Assembly: GCF_026339935.1 (NCBI RefSeq)
Contig: NZ_JAPEPX010000001.1
Location: forward strand, 186,001 to 250,000
DNA length: 64,000 bases
DNA from: Streptomyces sp. NBC_01551
Lineage (GTDB): Bacteria > Actinomycetota > Actinomycetes > Streptomycetales > Streptomycetaceae
Direction: 5' to 3'
Part shown: positions 1-8,483 of the stretch, piece by piece
Layout of the letters: every line of letters starts with the position of its first letter
Numbering within the stretch: position 1 is the stretch's first letter
Program-made: the position numbers and the translations under genes
The notes under the pieces: model-generated
What the model saw: only the letters and a program-made list of their open reading frames with translations
Databases searched by the model: none
Told to the model about the DNA's origin: nothing

Positions 1-2654
1 GCCGCCGCCTCCTGGTTGCTGGCGCCCTGGCTGACGAGGAGCGCGAGCTTCGTCTCGGCCTCGGTCAGCGCCGCCACCCCGGGATGGTGGGCCGCGGCGG
101 CCTCGGGCGCGGTCTCGCGTGCCAGGTCCAGCCAGGGTTTCGCGCCGGCCCGGTCGAACACCTCGGCGGCCGCCCGCAGCGCGGCGCGTGCCGGGGCGCG
201 GCGGCGCCGGCGCCGCTCCACCCGGGCGAGCGCGAGCAGGGTGCGGCCGCGTTCCAACGGGAGCCCGAACGCCTCGAACCGCAGCGCGGTGGCCTCCAGC
301 AGGGCCACGGCCGCCTCCGCGTCGCCGAGCGCCGACAGACACAGGCCCTGGGCACGGTCGAGGGCGGCCAGGACGGTGGTACGGCCGAGCGCTTCGGCCG
401 TCGTACGGACTCCGTCGATCAGGCGGGCCGCCTCGTCGGGGGCGTCGGCGGCGACGAGGGCCTCGGCGAGCTCCCCGTGCCAGCGCAGCACGGACGGGTC
501 CACCACCTGCTGGGCGTCCTCCAGTTCCGCCACCCGGCGCAGGGTGGCGACCGCCTTCGCGGCCTCCCCCGTGGCCAGCTCGACCAGGCCCAGGGCGTAC
601 AGGCTCCGGGAGAGGAACACCTGGTCCTGTTCCTCCTCGGAGGCCTGGATGCCGCGCCGGGCGTATCCGGCGGCCCGGGCGAAACTGCCGCCCAGCGCCT
701 CGGCGGTGGCGGCGCAGTACCAGGCGGGGCCGGGCGAGAGGCCCGCCTCGATGGTCAGCTCCAGGGCGTGGCGGGCGTGCGTGGTCCCGGCGGCGCACCG
801 GCCGCCGCGCAGCTCGACCTCGGTGAGGCTGCGCAGCACCTCGAAGACGTCCTCGGCGGAGCCGGTGCGCCGGACGGCGGGCAGCAGCACTAGCAGCTGG
901 CGGCGGGCGTCGCCGAGCCGGTCGTCGAAGAGGGCGTGGCGGACGGCGAGGTACTGGGGTGCGTTGCGCATGCCGAGCGGCACCTCGGGGGCGGGCAGGG
1001 CGAGCGCCTCGGCGAGGATCTCCTCGGCGTCCCGGTCGCCGAGGATGCGGCCCATCCGGGCCCGTACGGTCAGGGCCATGGCCTCGGCGACCTGGTCCCC
1101 GCCGGTGGCGGCGAGGGCCCCGGCGGCGGCCGCCGCGTCGCGGGAGCGGACGGGGTCGCCGTCGCTGAGGTTGTGCTTCCAGGCCACCCGGAGCTGGACG
1201 GCGGCCTGCAGCGAGGGGTCTCCGGCTGCGTCGGCCATGGCGTGGGCGAAGGTCTCGTCGAGGTCGGCGAGGGCCTGCCCGGCGGCGTCGATCACGGCGA
1301 GCCGGGCCCGTACCCGGTCGGCGGGCGAGGCGTCGCGGGCCAGCACGGCGCGGGTGGCTCGGCGGGCGAGGTCGGCGCGGCCGGCCCAGCCGGCGTCCTC
1401 GGCGGCGGCGACGAGCCGGGCGAGTTCGTCCCCGGACAGGCGCAGCGGCGTGCGCTCGGCGGCGAGCAGGCCGAGTTCGGCGGCGAGGGCGCGCTGGCCG
1501 CGGCGCCGGCAGGCCGCGGCGGCCTCGGTGATCTCGGCGGCGAGCCACTCGTCGGGGGTGTCCACGGCCAGCGCGCGGTGCCGCACGGCCTGGACGGGGT
1601 CGTCCACGGCGGTGGCCAGCGCCGCGTGGGCGGCGGCGCGTTCGGGCCAGCCGGCGTCGGCGGCGAGGGCGGTCGGCAGGGCCCCGGCGGTGAACCGGAC
1701 CGCGCCGTCCTCTCCCACGGTGACCAGCGCGGCCCGTTCCGCCTCCGCGAGCTCGGCTTCGGCGTCGGGACGGCCGGCCCTGCGCAGCAGCGCCGTGGTG
1801 GGGCGGGCCGCGAGGGCGGCGAGCAGCAGGGTGCGGCGGGTCTGGGCGGGGGCTGGGGCGAGCAGCCGGCGGGCGACCTCGCGGGCCTGCCCGGAGACGG
1901 GCAGGGTGTCGGCGTGGTGGGCGCCGCCGTCGCGGGCCCCGGCGGCTTCGGCGAGGGAGCGCCCGAGGGCGAGTGCGAGCCGGGGGTTTCCGCCGCTGGC
2001 CTGGTGGATGCGGCCGGCGAGGCGGGCGGGCAGGCCGTGTCGGACGAGCAGTTCGGCGATCTCCTCGGCGCCGAGCGGGGGCACTCGGATCACGGGGGTG
2101 CCGGGGCCGCAGAGGGGTTCGGCGACGGGGGCGCCGCCCTGGACGCATTCGGCCACGAGGACCCGTACGCGGGGCGGGGTGAGGCGCAGGGCGAACCGGA
2201 GCAGATCGGTGCTCTCGGCGTCGAGCCACTGGGCGTTGTCGAGGACGATCAGCACGGGGGTGCGGGCGGCGAGGGTGCGCAGGACCTCGACGAGGGCGAG
2301 GCGCGGGGCGACGTGGTCGCGGCCGGCGCGGGGCTCGTCCGCCTCGCGGCGCAGCAGGGCGATGGCGGTGCGCTGCGGTCCGGCCAGGCGCTCCAGCGCG
2401 GTGCGCGGGACGGCGGAGAGCAGGGAGGCGGCCGCGGCCTCGGGTATCCACTGGTCGGCGGCCTCGGGGGCGAGCCGGAGCACCGTTTCGTGGCGCTCGG
2501 CGGCGGCCGCGACGGCGCGGACCACCTCGGTCTTGCCCGCGCCCGCGGGTCCGGTGAGGATGGCCCGGCCGTGCGTGGTCAGCGCACGGTCGACCGCCTC
2601 GATGATGTCGCCCTGTCCGACGGTCGTGTCAGCGTTCCCCGTCGCCGCCACCAC
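1..2654 (-). CDS. LAL-family LuxR transcriptional regulator (AAA ATPase), C-terminus cut by window edge
   Basis: Large ATP-binding LuxR-type activator. About 880 residues are visible. Near the N-terminus is a Walker A motif (GPAGAGKT), followed about 75 residues later by a Walker B-like stretch (LIVLDNAQW). The middle is a long helical, Ala/Leu/Arg-rich region of the TPR/MalT type. The last visible residues, LTEAETKLALLVSQGASNQE, look like the start of the LuxR helix-turn-helix, so only the end of the DNA-binding domain is missing. The start is uncertain: GTG codons at 2654 and 2651 are in frame, with AGGAG about 20 nt upstream. Such proteins usually activate adjacent catabolic or secondary-metabolite genes; the target lies outside the window or is unknown. 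Function assignment rests on domain order. Confidence 0.85.
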   Translation of the reverse strand, partial: MVAATGNADTTVGQGDIIEAVDRALTTHGRAILTGPAGAGKTEVVRAVAAAAERHETVLRLAPEAADQWIPEAAAASLLSAVPRTALERLAGPQRTAIALLRREADEPRAGRDHVAPRLALVEVLRTLAARTPVLIVLDNAQWLDAESTDLLRFALRLTPPRVRVLVAECVQGGAPVAEPLCGPGTPVIRVPPLGAEEIAELLVRHGLPARLAGRIHQASGGNPRLALALGRSLAEAAGARDGGAHHADTLPVSGQAREVARRLLAPAPAQTRRTLLLAALAARPTTALLRRAGRPDAEAELAEAERAALVTVGEDGAVRFTAGALPTALAADAGWPERAAAHAALATAVDDPVQAVRHRALAVDTPDEWLAAEITEAAAACRRRGQRALAAELGLLAAERTPLRLSGDELARLVAAAEDAGWAGRADLARRATRAVLARDASPADRVRARLAVIDAAGQALADLDETFAHAMADAAGDPSLQAAVQLRVAWKHNLSDGDPVRSRDAAAAAGALAATGGDQVAEAMALTVRARMGRILGDRDAEEILAEALALPAPEVPLGMRNAPQYLAVRHALFDDRLGDARRQLLVLLPAVRRTGSAEDVFEVLRSLTEVELRGGRCAAGTTHARHALELTIEAGLSPGPAWYCAATAEALGGSFARAAGYARRGIQASEEEQDQVFLSRSLYALGLVELATGEAAKAVATLRRVAELEDAQQVVDPSVLRWHGELAEALVAADAPDEAARLIDGVRTTAEALGRTTVLAALDRAQGLCLSALGDAEAAVALLEATALRFEAFGLPLERGRTLLALARVERRRRRRAPARAALRAAAEVFDRAGAKPWLDLARETAPEAAAAHHPGVAALTEAETKLALLVSQGASNQEAA

Positions 2655-2779
2655 GCACAGCCACCAGCCTCTCGGTCCCCAGCTCCTGTGCCTTTCCTGT
2701 GAGAGGCGACAATACGAGGTCGGGGGGCGAGTGGACCCTGATTGTGACGCAGAATTCAGTCGGATGCCGGGAAAGCCCG

Positions 2780-2816
2780 GCGGGCCTGCCGCTACGAGGT
2801 GTATCGGCAGGCCCGC
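2780..2816 (-). terminator. Intrinsic terminator hairpin downstream of the subtilase gene
   Basis: A perfect 12-bp inverted repeat, GCGGGCCTGCCG at 2780-2791 and its complement at 2805-2816, with a 13-nt loop. It lies about 60 nt past the subtilase stop codon. There is no long T-run, as is usual for actinobacterial terminators. The remaining bases between 2655 and 2877 hold nothing else that I can recognise. Confidence 0.75.
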
Positions 2817-2877
2817 GGACTCGGTTGGTCCGTACTATCGGCCCGTCAGTTCGGCCCGGCAGTACGGCGGCCTGGTG

Positions 2878-4686
2878 TCAGAAGCTGAGGCTCCAGGAGT
2901 CGATCTTTCCGGTGTCGCCGCCCGCGTTGTCGTTCACGCGGAGCTTCCAGGTGCCGTTCGCGGCCTCGGAGGAGGCGTTGACGGTGTAGACCTGGTTGAT
3001 GTTGGCGGTGCTGCCGCCGGCCCGGTTGTGGACGGTGTAGACCGTGCCGTCGGGGGCCACCAGGTCGACCTTGAGGTCGCCGATGTAGCTGTGGACGATG
3101 TTCACGCCGACCTTGAGGGTGGCCGGCGCGTTGCCGGTGACACCGCTGACGGTGATCGGGCTCTCCACGGTGGTGTTGTCACCGATGGCGAAGTCCGTGG
3201 TGTTCTCGAAGCTGCCGGCGGGCGGGGTCGTCGACGTCACGGCGGCGACGGCCGCGGCCGCGTCGGCGAGACCGGCGCCGCAGCCACCGGTGCAGGTACC
3301 GGCCAGCGGGCGGGCGCTGGACTTGATCGCCGACTCGATCTGGGCCGGGGTCAGCGAGCTCTTCGCCGACTTCAGCAGGGCGGCGAGACCCGCGACGTGC
3401 GGGGCGGCCATGCTGGTGCCCTGGTACGGCTTGTAGGTCTCGGCACCGGGGGTGGTGGTGCCGGCGTTCAGGGTGGAGAGGATCGCGTTCTCGGGGGTGG
3501 TGACGGTGCCGGGCGTGTCCGTGGCGCGGCGGGTCTCACCGCCCGGGGCGGCGATGTCGATGATCGTGCCGAAGTTGGAGTAGTACGAGCGGTCGCCGGC
3601 GCGGTTGGTCGACGCCACGTTGATCACGTTGTTGCAGCTGGCGGGCGAGAAGCCGGACGCGTTCGCGTTGCTGTTGCCGGCGGCGACGACGACGGTCGTA
3701 CCGCGGGCGACGGCGGCGTTGATGGCGTTCTGGTAGCTGGTGCCGCAGGCGCCCGAGCCGCCGAGGCTCATGTTGATGACCTTGGCCGGGGTGGCGTTGG
3801 CCGGCACGCCCGCGACGGAGCCGCCGGAGGCCCAGGTGATGGCGTCGACGATGTCCGAGGTGGCACCGCCGCACTTGCCGAGCACGCGGACGGGCTGGAT
3901 CTTCGCGCCGTACGCGATGCCGGCGACGCCCTTGGAGTTGTTGGTGGCCGCGGCGATGGTGCCCGCGACGTGGGTGCCGTGCCAGGAGGAGGTGCTGGCC
4001 TTGGAGCCGACACCGCACTCGCCGTCGGTGGCGTTCCAGTCGCCCTCGTCGGCGGGGTTGGCGTCACGGCCGTTGCCGTCGCGGGCCTCGGAGGAGGTCG
4101 AGATGAAGTCGTAGCCGGCGACGATGTTCGGGGCGACGTCCGAGTGGGCGACGTAGCCGGTGTCGATCACGGCGACGGTGACGCCGGAGCCGGTGGTCTT
4201 GTCCCAGGCGGCCGGAACGTTCATGCCGGCGGTGGGCTCGAAGAGGTCCCACTGCTTGGCGTACTCGGTGTCGTTCGGAGTGACGGCCATGGCGTAGGCG
4301 CGGGAGTCCGGCTCGACGTAGGCGACGTCCGGGTCGGCGCGGAACTGGGCCATCACGTTCGCCGCGTCGGCCGGGGCGGTCGCACCACCCAGGTTGACGA
4401 GGGCGGCTCCGGTACCGAGGCGGCGGTCGAACTTCGCCTTCTTGCCGGCCTTCTTGCCCTTGGCGGTGGCGTCGTCGGCGGCCGCGGTGTTGGAACTGGC
4501 CTCCGTGGCGGAGGACTTGTACCCGACGATGAGGTTCTCGACCGGCGCGTTGCCGGCGGGGACCGCGGCGGCCGGGGCCGGGGCGGGTGCCGGCTGGGTC
4601 AGGGCCACCGAAGCGGTGGCGGAACCGGCGAGGAGGGTGACGGACATGGCCACCACGGATATGAGCCGACGTCTCGATGCGTGCAC
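2878..4686 (-). CDS. Secreted subtilisin-like serine protease (S8) with C-terminal P-domain
   Basis: Extracellular protease of 602 residues. The chosen GTG start at 4686 has GAAGGGAA 6 nt upstream and begins a signal peptide (three Arg at residues 5-7, then a hydrophobic segment and ATASVA). A propeptide-inhibitor (I9-like) region follows. The catalytic triad is visible: Asp175 in AVIDTGY, His236 in HGTHVAG, Ser425 in GTSMAAPH. The oxyanion Asn lies in AAGNSN. From about residue 490 to the end (SFENTTDFAIGDN to KIDSWSLSF) there is a proprotein-convertase P-domain, a beta-sandwich that stabilises or targets such proteases. An upstream in-frame ATG at 4845 would put 53 non-signal residues in front of the signal peptide, so I reject it. 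The gene is monocistronic. Confidence 0.93.
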   Translation of the reverse strand: MHASRRRLISVVAMSVTLLAGSATASVALTQPAPAPAPAAAVPAGNAPVENLIVGYKSSATEASSNTAAADDATAKGKKAGKKAKFDRRLGTGAALVNLGGATAPADAANVMAQFRADPDVAYVEPDSRAYAMAVTPNDTEYAKQWDLFEPTAGMNVPAAWDKTTGSGVTVAVIDTGYVAHSDVAPNIVAGYDFISTSSEARDGNGRDANPADEGDWNATDGECGVGSKASTSSWHGTHVAGTIAAATNNSKGVAGIAYGAKIQPVRVLGKCGGATSDIVDAITWASGGSVAGVPANATPAKVINMSLGGSGACGTSYQNAINAAVARGTTVVVAAGNSNANASGFSPASCNNVINVASTNRAGDRSYYSNFGTIIDIAAPGGETRRATDTPGTVTTPENAILSTLNAGTTTPGAETYKPYQGTSMAAPHVAGLAALLKSAKSSLTPAQIESAIKSSARPLAGTCTGGCGAGLADAAAAVAAVTSTTPPAGSFENTTDFAIGDNTTVESPITVSGVTGNAPATLKVGVNIVHSYIGDLKVDLVAPDGTVYTVHNRAGGSTANINQVYTVNASSEAANGTWKLRVNDNAGGDTGKIDSWSLSF

Positions 4687-4998
4687 GGTGTTCCCTTCGC
4701 CGGCCGGTTCCGGGCAGGCCGGAGCGGCCGGTCTGAGCTGTGTGGGAGGTGAACCGGCGGCCGCGGAGCCTGGCGCGGGGTGGTCAATCCCGCGCCGGCA
4801 CCGCCGCGCGCCGCGTTGCCCGGCCGCGACGGCGGGGCTGGGCAACGGCGGTTACCGGCGATCCGCCCGGCCACTCGGCTTCACACCATGTGGGGTTGGT
4901 GCGGGGGCACGCGGGGCGGGGGAAGATCGCCGGTGGGCAGACAGTAGGCAACGCGGGGATGAACCCGATACGGGGAAAACCCTTGTCGAGCCCCTACG
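4687..4998. other. Intergenic region upstream of the subtilase; no gene seen
   Basis: This 312-base stretch carries the 5' region of the subtilase gene. It should hold that promoter, but I cannot point to a convincing -35/-10 pair. Short open frames here lack ribosome binding sites and family-like sequence. Confidence 0.6.
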
Positions 4999-5020
4999 GC
5001 ACCCCCCACGCGGGGGGTGC
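4999..5020 (-). terminator. Terminator hairpin downstream of the DUF1838 gene
   Basis: GCACCCCCC at 4999-5007 pairs perfectly with GGGGGGTGC at 5012-5020 around a 4-nt loop. It lies 17 nt beyond the stop codon of the minus-strand gene ending at 5037, which fits rho-independent termination. Confidence 0.75.
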
Positions 5021-5036
5021 GGGCCCTGAGCAGGGG

Positions 5037-5786
5037 CTATGCGGGCGGGTTGAGCTTGCGGAAGTAGGTCCAGCTGGTCTCGTTCGGCTCGGCCCACTTC
5101 TGCGGGGCGTGCGCGAACTCGGGGTGGTGCGCGGCGACGTACGCGCGGGTCCGCTCGGGGACCTCCTCGTAGGAGCCGAGCTTGCGGCCCCGGCAGTGGA
5201 AGGTGAGCCCGCCCGGCCGCGCGCCCTGTTCCATCCAGGGCAGCCAGGGGGACATCCGGGTCCACGACAGGGAGGCGGGGACGCCGGGCGCGTCGGTGGT
5301 GAGCACCGAGGCGGGTGCGTAGAACTGGAAGAGCTCCAGCGCCCGGTACGTGTCGTCGCCCGAATTGGCCGGATAGTCCGCGACGGGCAGCGGCGAGGGG
5401 TAGGCGAGCGGGATCTCCAGGCTGAAGCAGACCTGGTCGCCGAGGTGCGTCATGGGGACGGGGAAGGGCCGCCACCGCTGGTTCGCGGGGTCGTTCCAGA
5501 CGTGGACCACCTGCTTGCCCCGCCAGGTCTCCAGGATCTCGCGGCTGCCGGGGTCGAGGTAGAACGCGGCCTCCCGGCTGAGGAACCGGTACGCGTCGGG
5601 TCCGGCGCCCTCGTCCTCGTCGGGGACGAGCCGTGCGACGTTGACCCCCTCGAAGCCGAAGAGCCGCTCGTACGGCTCGCCCGGCGCCCAGGAGTAGACG
5701 TCACCGGTCCACCAGCAGGTCACCTCGCTCCCGTCCAGTGAGGCGCGGGTGCGGGCGAAGGCCTGGAAGAGTTCCGTGGGTGTCAT
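5037..5786 (-). CDS. DUF1838 domain protein
   Basis: A 249-residue soluble protein that resembles the DUF1838 family, whose biochemical role is not established. Trp/Tyr-rich blocks such as TCWWTGDVYSWAPGEPYERL near the N-terminus and WSMSPWLPW-like stretches near residue 180 fit that family. No signal peptide or membrane segment. ATG at 5786 is chosen because the family-like sequence (MTPTELFQAFARTRASLDG) begins there; the frame stays open to 6017, but that extension is Arg/Pro-rich shadow coding. It is transcribed divergently from the DUF1996 gene across about 190 bases. Confidence 0.7.
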   Translation of the reverse strand: MTPTELFQAFARTRASLDGSEVTCWWTGDVYSWAPGEPYERLFGFEGVNVARLVPDEDEGAGPDAYRFLSREAAFYLDPGSREILETWRGKQVVHVWNDPANQRWRPFPVPMTHLGDQVCFSLEIPLAYPSPLPVADYPANSGDDTYRALELFQFYAPASVLTTDAPGVPASLSWTRMSPWLPWMEQGARPGGLTFHCRGRKLGSYEEVPERTRAYVAAHHPEFAHAPQKWAEPNETSWTYFRKLNPPA

Positions 5787-5980
5787 ACCGCGTACTCTGC
5801 GTGATCTCCGTCGGGGACGGCAAGCGTCGGCCCGGCCAACCGGGCCGGTGCGGGGCGGAGTTCGAGGAGCGGCGGACGGCGCGGGCAAGGCCGGTTCGAG
5901 ACGTTCGGCGCACCGGGTTCTGGGCAGTCGTTCCCGGCATCCGGATCCCAGGTTGACGGGCATGGCGGACACCGGCAACC

Positions 5981-6988
5981 GTGACCGCCATGGGGAATGA
6001 ACACCGACTGCTGACACTGGTCGTCTGCCTGGTCCTGGGCGGCGGGCTGGTCGCCGCCGTGCTCGGGGCCTCGCGGGTGGCCGGGTCGCGGTCGCACGCC
6101 TCGGCCGGGTCCGGGACCGCAGTGGAGTACGTGGACATACGTGACGTACCGCCCGGGCCCGGCGAGCCGCGCCCCATCGGGCCCGACGCCTCGACGGGCA
6201 CGGTGACGGTGGAGTGCGGCCGCAACGAGGAGGGCCACTACAACGAGGACAACCTGGTGGTCTCGCCGGGTCTGAAGGCCGGCGCCCACCACACGCACGC
6301 GTACGTGGGGAACCTGTCCACGGACGCCCTGTCCACCGACGCCACGCTGGACACCGCAGCCACGAGCTGCCGCGGGGGCGACCGGTCCACGTACTACTGG
6401 CCCGTGCTGCGCCGTACGGACCGGCCGGGCAGCGGGGCGCACGAGAGTTCCGCCGGGCACGGCAACGCGGGCGCGATCCTGCCCGAGACCGCGGTGAGCG
6501 TGGAGTTCCGGGGCAACCCGGCCGGCAAGGTGGTGCCGATGCCGCGGTTCCTGCGCGGGATGACCGGGGACGCGGTGGCGTACACCGCGGGCGCCGACGC
6601 CGACGTCCGGGCCCGCTGGGGCTGTTCGGGCTCCCCCGACCGCTCGACGACCCGCTACCCGCGCTGCCCGGCGGGCGAGCGCGTGACCCGCACCCTGGTC
6701 TTCCCCAGCTGCTGGAACGGGCTGGACACGGCCGGCGCGGGACACCGCTCGCACCTGGCGTTCCCCGGCACGGGCGGGATCTGCCCGAAGGACACCTTCC
6801 CCGTGCCCGAACTGCGGCTGTCCCTCGCGTACGAGGTGCCGCGGGGCGCGCCGCTCGCGATGGACTCCTTCCCGGAGCAGCGGCACAGCCCGAAGACGGA
6901 CCACGCGATGTTCGTGAACGTGATGACCGACCGGCAGATGCGGGGGGTCGTCGACTGCCTCAACGAGGGCCGCCGCTGCCGGATCTGA
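5981..6988 (+). CDS. Secreted or membrane-anchored DUF1996 protein
   Basis: A 335-residue exported protein. An N-terminal hydrophobic segment (LLTLVVCLVLGGGLVAAVLG) acts as signal or anchor. The remainder carries DUF1996 features: HHTHAYVGN around residue 105, the conserved SCWNG motif near residue 245, HLAFP, and a C-terminal KTDHAMFVNV block. DUF1996 proteins are secreted and common in actinobacteria and fungi; a carbohydrate-related role has been suggested but not proven. GTG at 5981 or ATG at 5990 could be the start; neither has a strong ribosome site. It lies about 100 bases upstream of the ECF sigma gene, and the SigL-like promoter sits in that gap. Confidence 0.75.
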   Translation: MTAMGNEHRLLTLVVCLVLGGGLVAAVLGASRVAGSRSHASAGSGTAVEYVDIRDVPPGPGEPRPIGPDASTGTVTVECGRNEEGHYNEDNLVVSPGLKAGAHHTHAYVGNLSTDALSTDATLDTAATSCRGGDRSTYYWPVLRRTDRPGSGAHESSAGHGNAGAILPETAVSVEFRGNPAGKVVPMPRFLRGMTGDAVAYTAGADADVRARWGCSGSPDRSTTRYPRCPAGERVTRTLVFPSCWNGLDTAGAGHRSHLAFPGTGGICPKDTFPVPELRLSLAYEVPRGAPLAMDSFPEQRHSPKTDHAMFVNVMTDRQMRGVVDCLNEGRRCRI

Positions 6989-7003
6989 CGGCGCGCGGCG
7001 GGA

Positions 7004-7046
7004 GTGACGTACATCACGTGAACCGGTTCCGGGCGGGTGGCGTGTT
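7004..7046 (+). promoter_or_regulatory. SigL-like ECF promoter with overlapping palindromes
   Basis: TGAACC at 7019-7024 and CGTGTT at 7041-7046, spaced by 16 nt, match the published Mycobacterium tuberculosis SigL promoter consensus (TGAACC, 15-17 nt, CGTGTC). This predicts autoregulation of the sigma operon that starts at 7088. GAACCGGTTC at 7020-7029 is a perfect palindrome over the -35. GTGACGTACATCAC at 7004-7017 is a GTGA-N6-TCAC repeat like Crp-type sites. Confidence 0.6.
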
Positions 7047-7087
7047 CTGTCCGCACCACGGAACGCGAGGAAGACGGAGAGGGTGAG

Positions 7088-7684
7088 ATGGCCGGACCAC
7101 TGTGGCCCCGCACTCGGCGGGGCTCGACCGATGAAGCACTGATCAGGTCGGTGTACGAGGAGCACGGCCATGCCCTGCTCGCGTACGCCACCCGGCTGAC
7201 CGGGGACCGTGCCGCGGCCGAGGATGTCGTCCAGGAGACGCTCATCCGGGCCTGGCGGCACTCCGAGGTACTGGTGAACGGGAAGGGCTCGGTGCGCGGC
7301 TGGCTGCTCACGGTGGCCCGCAACATCATCACGGACCGGTACCGCGCCAAGGCCGCCCGGCCGGCGGAGGTCTCGGGCTCCGCGGCCACTCCCCCGGTGG
7401 AGGCGGACCACGCGGACGCGGTGGTGGACACCATGACCGTGCTCGGGGCGCTCGACCAGCTGTCACCGGAACACCGGGACGTGCTGACGGAGTTGTACTA
7501 CCGCCAGCTGAGCGTGACCGAGGCGGCCGACCGCCTCGGCATTCCGGCGGGCACGGTCAAATCGCGCTCGCACTACGCGCTCAAGGCCTTGCGCGAGGTC
7601 TTCCAGAACAGCGGCGGCAGGGACGACAGACGAAGGGGCAGGCCGCCGCAGAAGCCGGCAGGACTGCGGGAGGTGGTGGCATGA
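7088..7684 (+). CDS. ECF RNA polymerase sigma factor, SigL-like
   Basis: A 198-residue ECF sigma factor. Region 2 lies around residues 25-95 (YEEHGHALLAYATRLTGD, AEDVVQETLIRAWRH, GWLLTVARNIITDRYR). Region 4 lies around residues 120-175 (LSPEHRDVLTELYYRQLSVTEAADRLGIPAGTVKSR). The sequence is close in style to mycobacterial SigL. ATG at 7088 follows GGAGAGGG at a good distance; a GTG-type extension to 7037 would overlap the promoter. It overlaps the anti-sigma gene by 4 nt (ATGA), so the two are translationally coupled. Its predicted promoter lies directly upstream, so it probably drives its own operon. SigL in mycobacteria controls envelope functions and is restrained by RslA; whether the same holds here is inference. 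Confidence 0.92.
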   Translation: MAGPLWPRTRRGSTDEALIRSVYEEHGHALLAYATRLTGDRAAAEDVVQETLIRAWRHSEVLVNGKGSVRGWLLTVARNIITDRYRAKAARPAEVSGSAATPPVEADHADAVVDTMTVLGALDQLSPEHRDVLTELYYRQLSVTEAADRLGIPAGTVKSRSHYALKALREVFQNSGGRDDRRRGRPPQKPAGLREVVA

Positions 7685-8403
7685 ACCGGCAGCGGCACGA
7701 GGAGGAGCTGCTCGGACCATACGTTCTCGGCGTCCTCGACGACGAGGAGGTCCGCCGGCTCGAGGAACACATGACCGGCTGCGTGAGGTGCCGGGAGGAG
7801 GTGACGGCGTTGCGCGAGATGGAGGCGGTGCTCGGCGAGGTGCCCGAGGAGGCGTTCCTGGACGGACCGCCGCAGGGCGGCGATCTGCTGCTCCAGCGCA
7901 CGCTGAGGCAGGTGCGGGCCGAGAAGACGTCCGCGCGGCGCCGCGGCGGCGGCCTGGTGGGACTGGCGGCGGCGGCAGCGCTGGCCGCCGTGTTCTGGGC
8001 GGGCACGCAGCTGGGCACGGACGACGGGCGCAGCGTGGCGCAGACTCCCCCGCCGTCCCCGACGGTGTCGGCGGCGCCGACCCCGGTGCCGGGGACCAAG
8101 GTGGCCTCCGCGACCGACAACGTCACGGGCGCGCGGGCGACCGTCCAGGTGACGCCCGCCGCGAAGTGGGTGCGGGTGCACGCCGCGGTGACCGGGGTGC
8201 CGCCGGGTGAGCGGTGCCGGCTGGTCGTGATCTCCAAGGACGGCAAGCGGACCAGCGCGGGCAGCTGGGTCGTGGGCAGCCAGGAGAACGGCGAGGGCAA
8301 GGGCGCCGCCCTGGACGGCTCGGCGGCGGTCGACCCGGCCGACGTCAAGGAGGTCCTGGTCGAGAACGAGGCCGGCACCAAGTTCGTCTCCGTACGGGTG
8401 TAG
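7681..8403 (+). CDS. Zinc-binding anti-sigma factor (ZAS type), membrane-anchored
   Basis: A 240-residue partner of the upstream sigma factor. The N-terminal ZAS motif is visible as His30, Cys34 and Cys37 (EEHMTGCVRC), the HxxxCxxC pattern that binds zinc and often senses redox state. One transmembrane helix follows near residue 100 (GLVGLAAAAALAAVFWAG). The extracytoplasmic part (about residues 115-240) has the beta-rich RskA C-terminal type fold. It should hold the sigma factor inactive at the membrane until an envelope or redox signal arrives. It starts at ATG overlapping the sigma stop codon. Confidence 0.9.
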   Translation: MNRQRHEEELLGPYVLGVLDDEEVRRLEEHMTGCVRCREEVTALREMEAVLGEVPEEAFLDGPPQGGDLLLQRTLRQVRAEKTSARRRGGGLVGLAAAAALAAVFWAGTQLGTDDGRSVAQTPPPSPTVSAAPTPVPGTKVASATDNVTGARATVQVTPAAKWVRVHAAVTGVPPGERCRLVVISKDGKRTSAGSWVVGSQENGEGKGAALDGSAAVDPADVKEVLVENEAGTKFVSVRV

Positions 8404-8414
8404 CGGACGTGACA

Positions 8415-8445
8415 GGGCCCGGGAGCATGTCCAGCTCCCGGGCCC
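8415..8445 (+). terminator. Strong terminator hairpin after the anti-sigma gene
   Basis: GGGCCCGGGAGC at 8415-8426 pairs perfectly over 12 bp with 8434-8445 around a 7-nt loop, 12 nt after the stop codon. Because the RNA gene on the minus strand points toward it, it may also stop transcription from that side. Confidence 0.8.
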
Positions 8446-8483
8446 CTGCTTGCCACCCAATTGCGCACACCGGCGGCGTTTAA

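Noticed and set aside
16..4752. A 1578-residue open frame on the plus strand
   Set aside because: It is antisense to the LAL regulator and the subtilase, both of which show family motifs. Long antisense frames are normal at this GC content.
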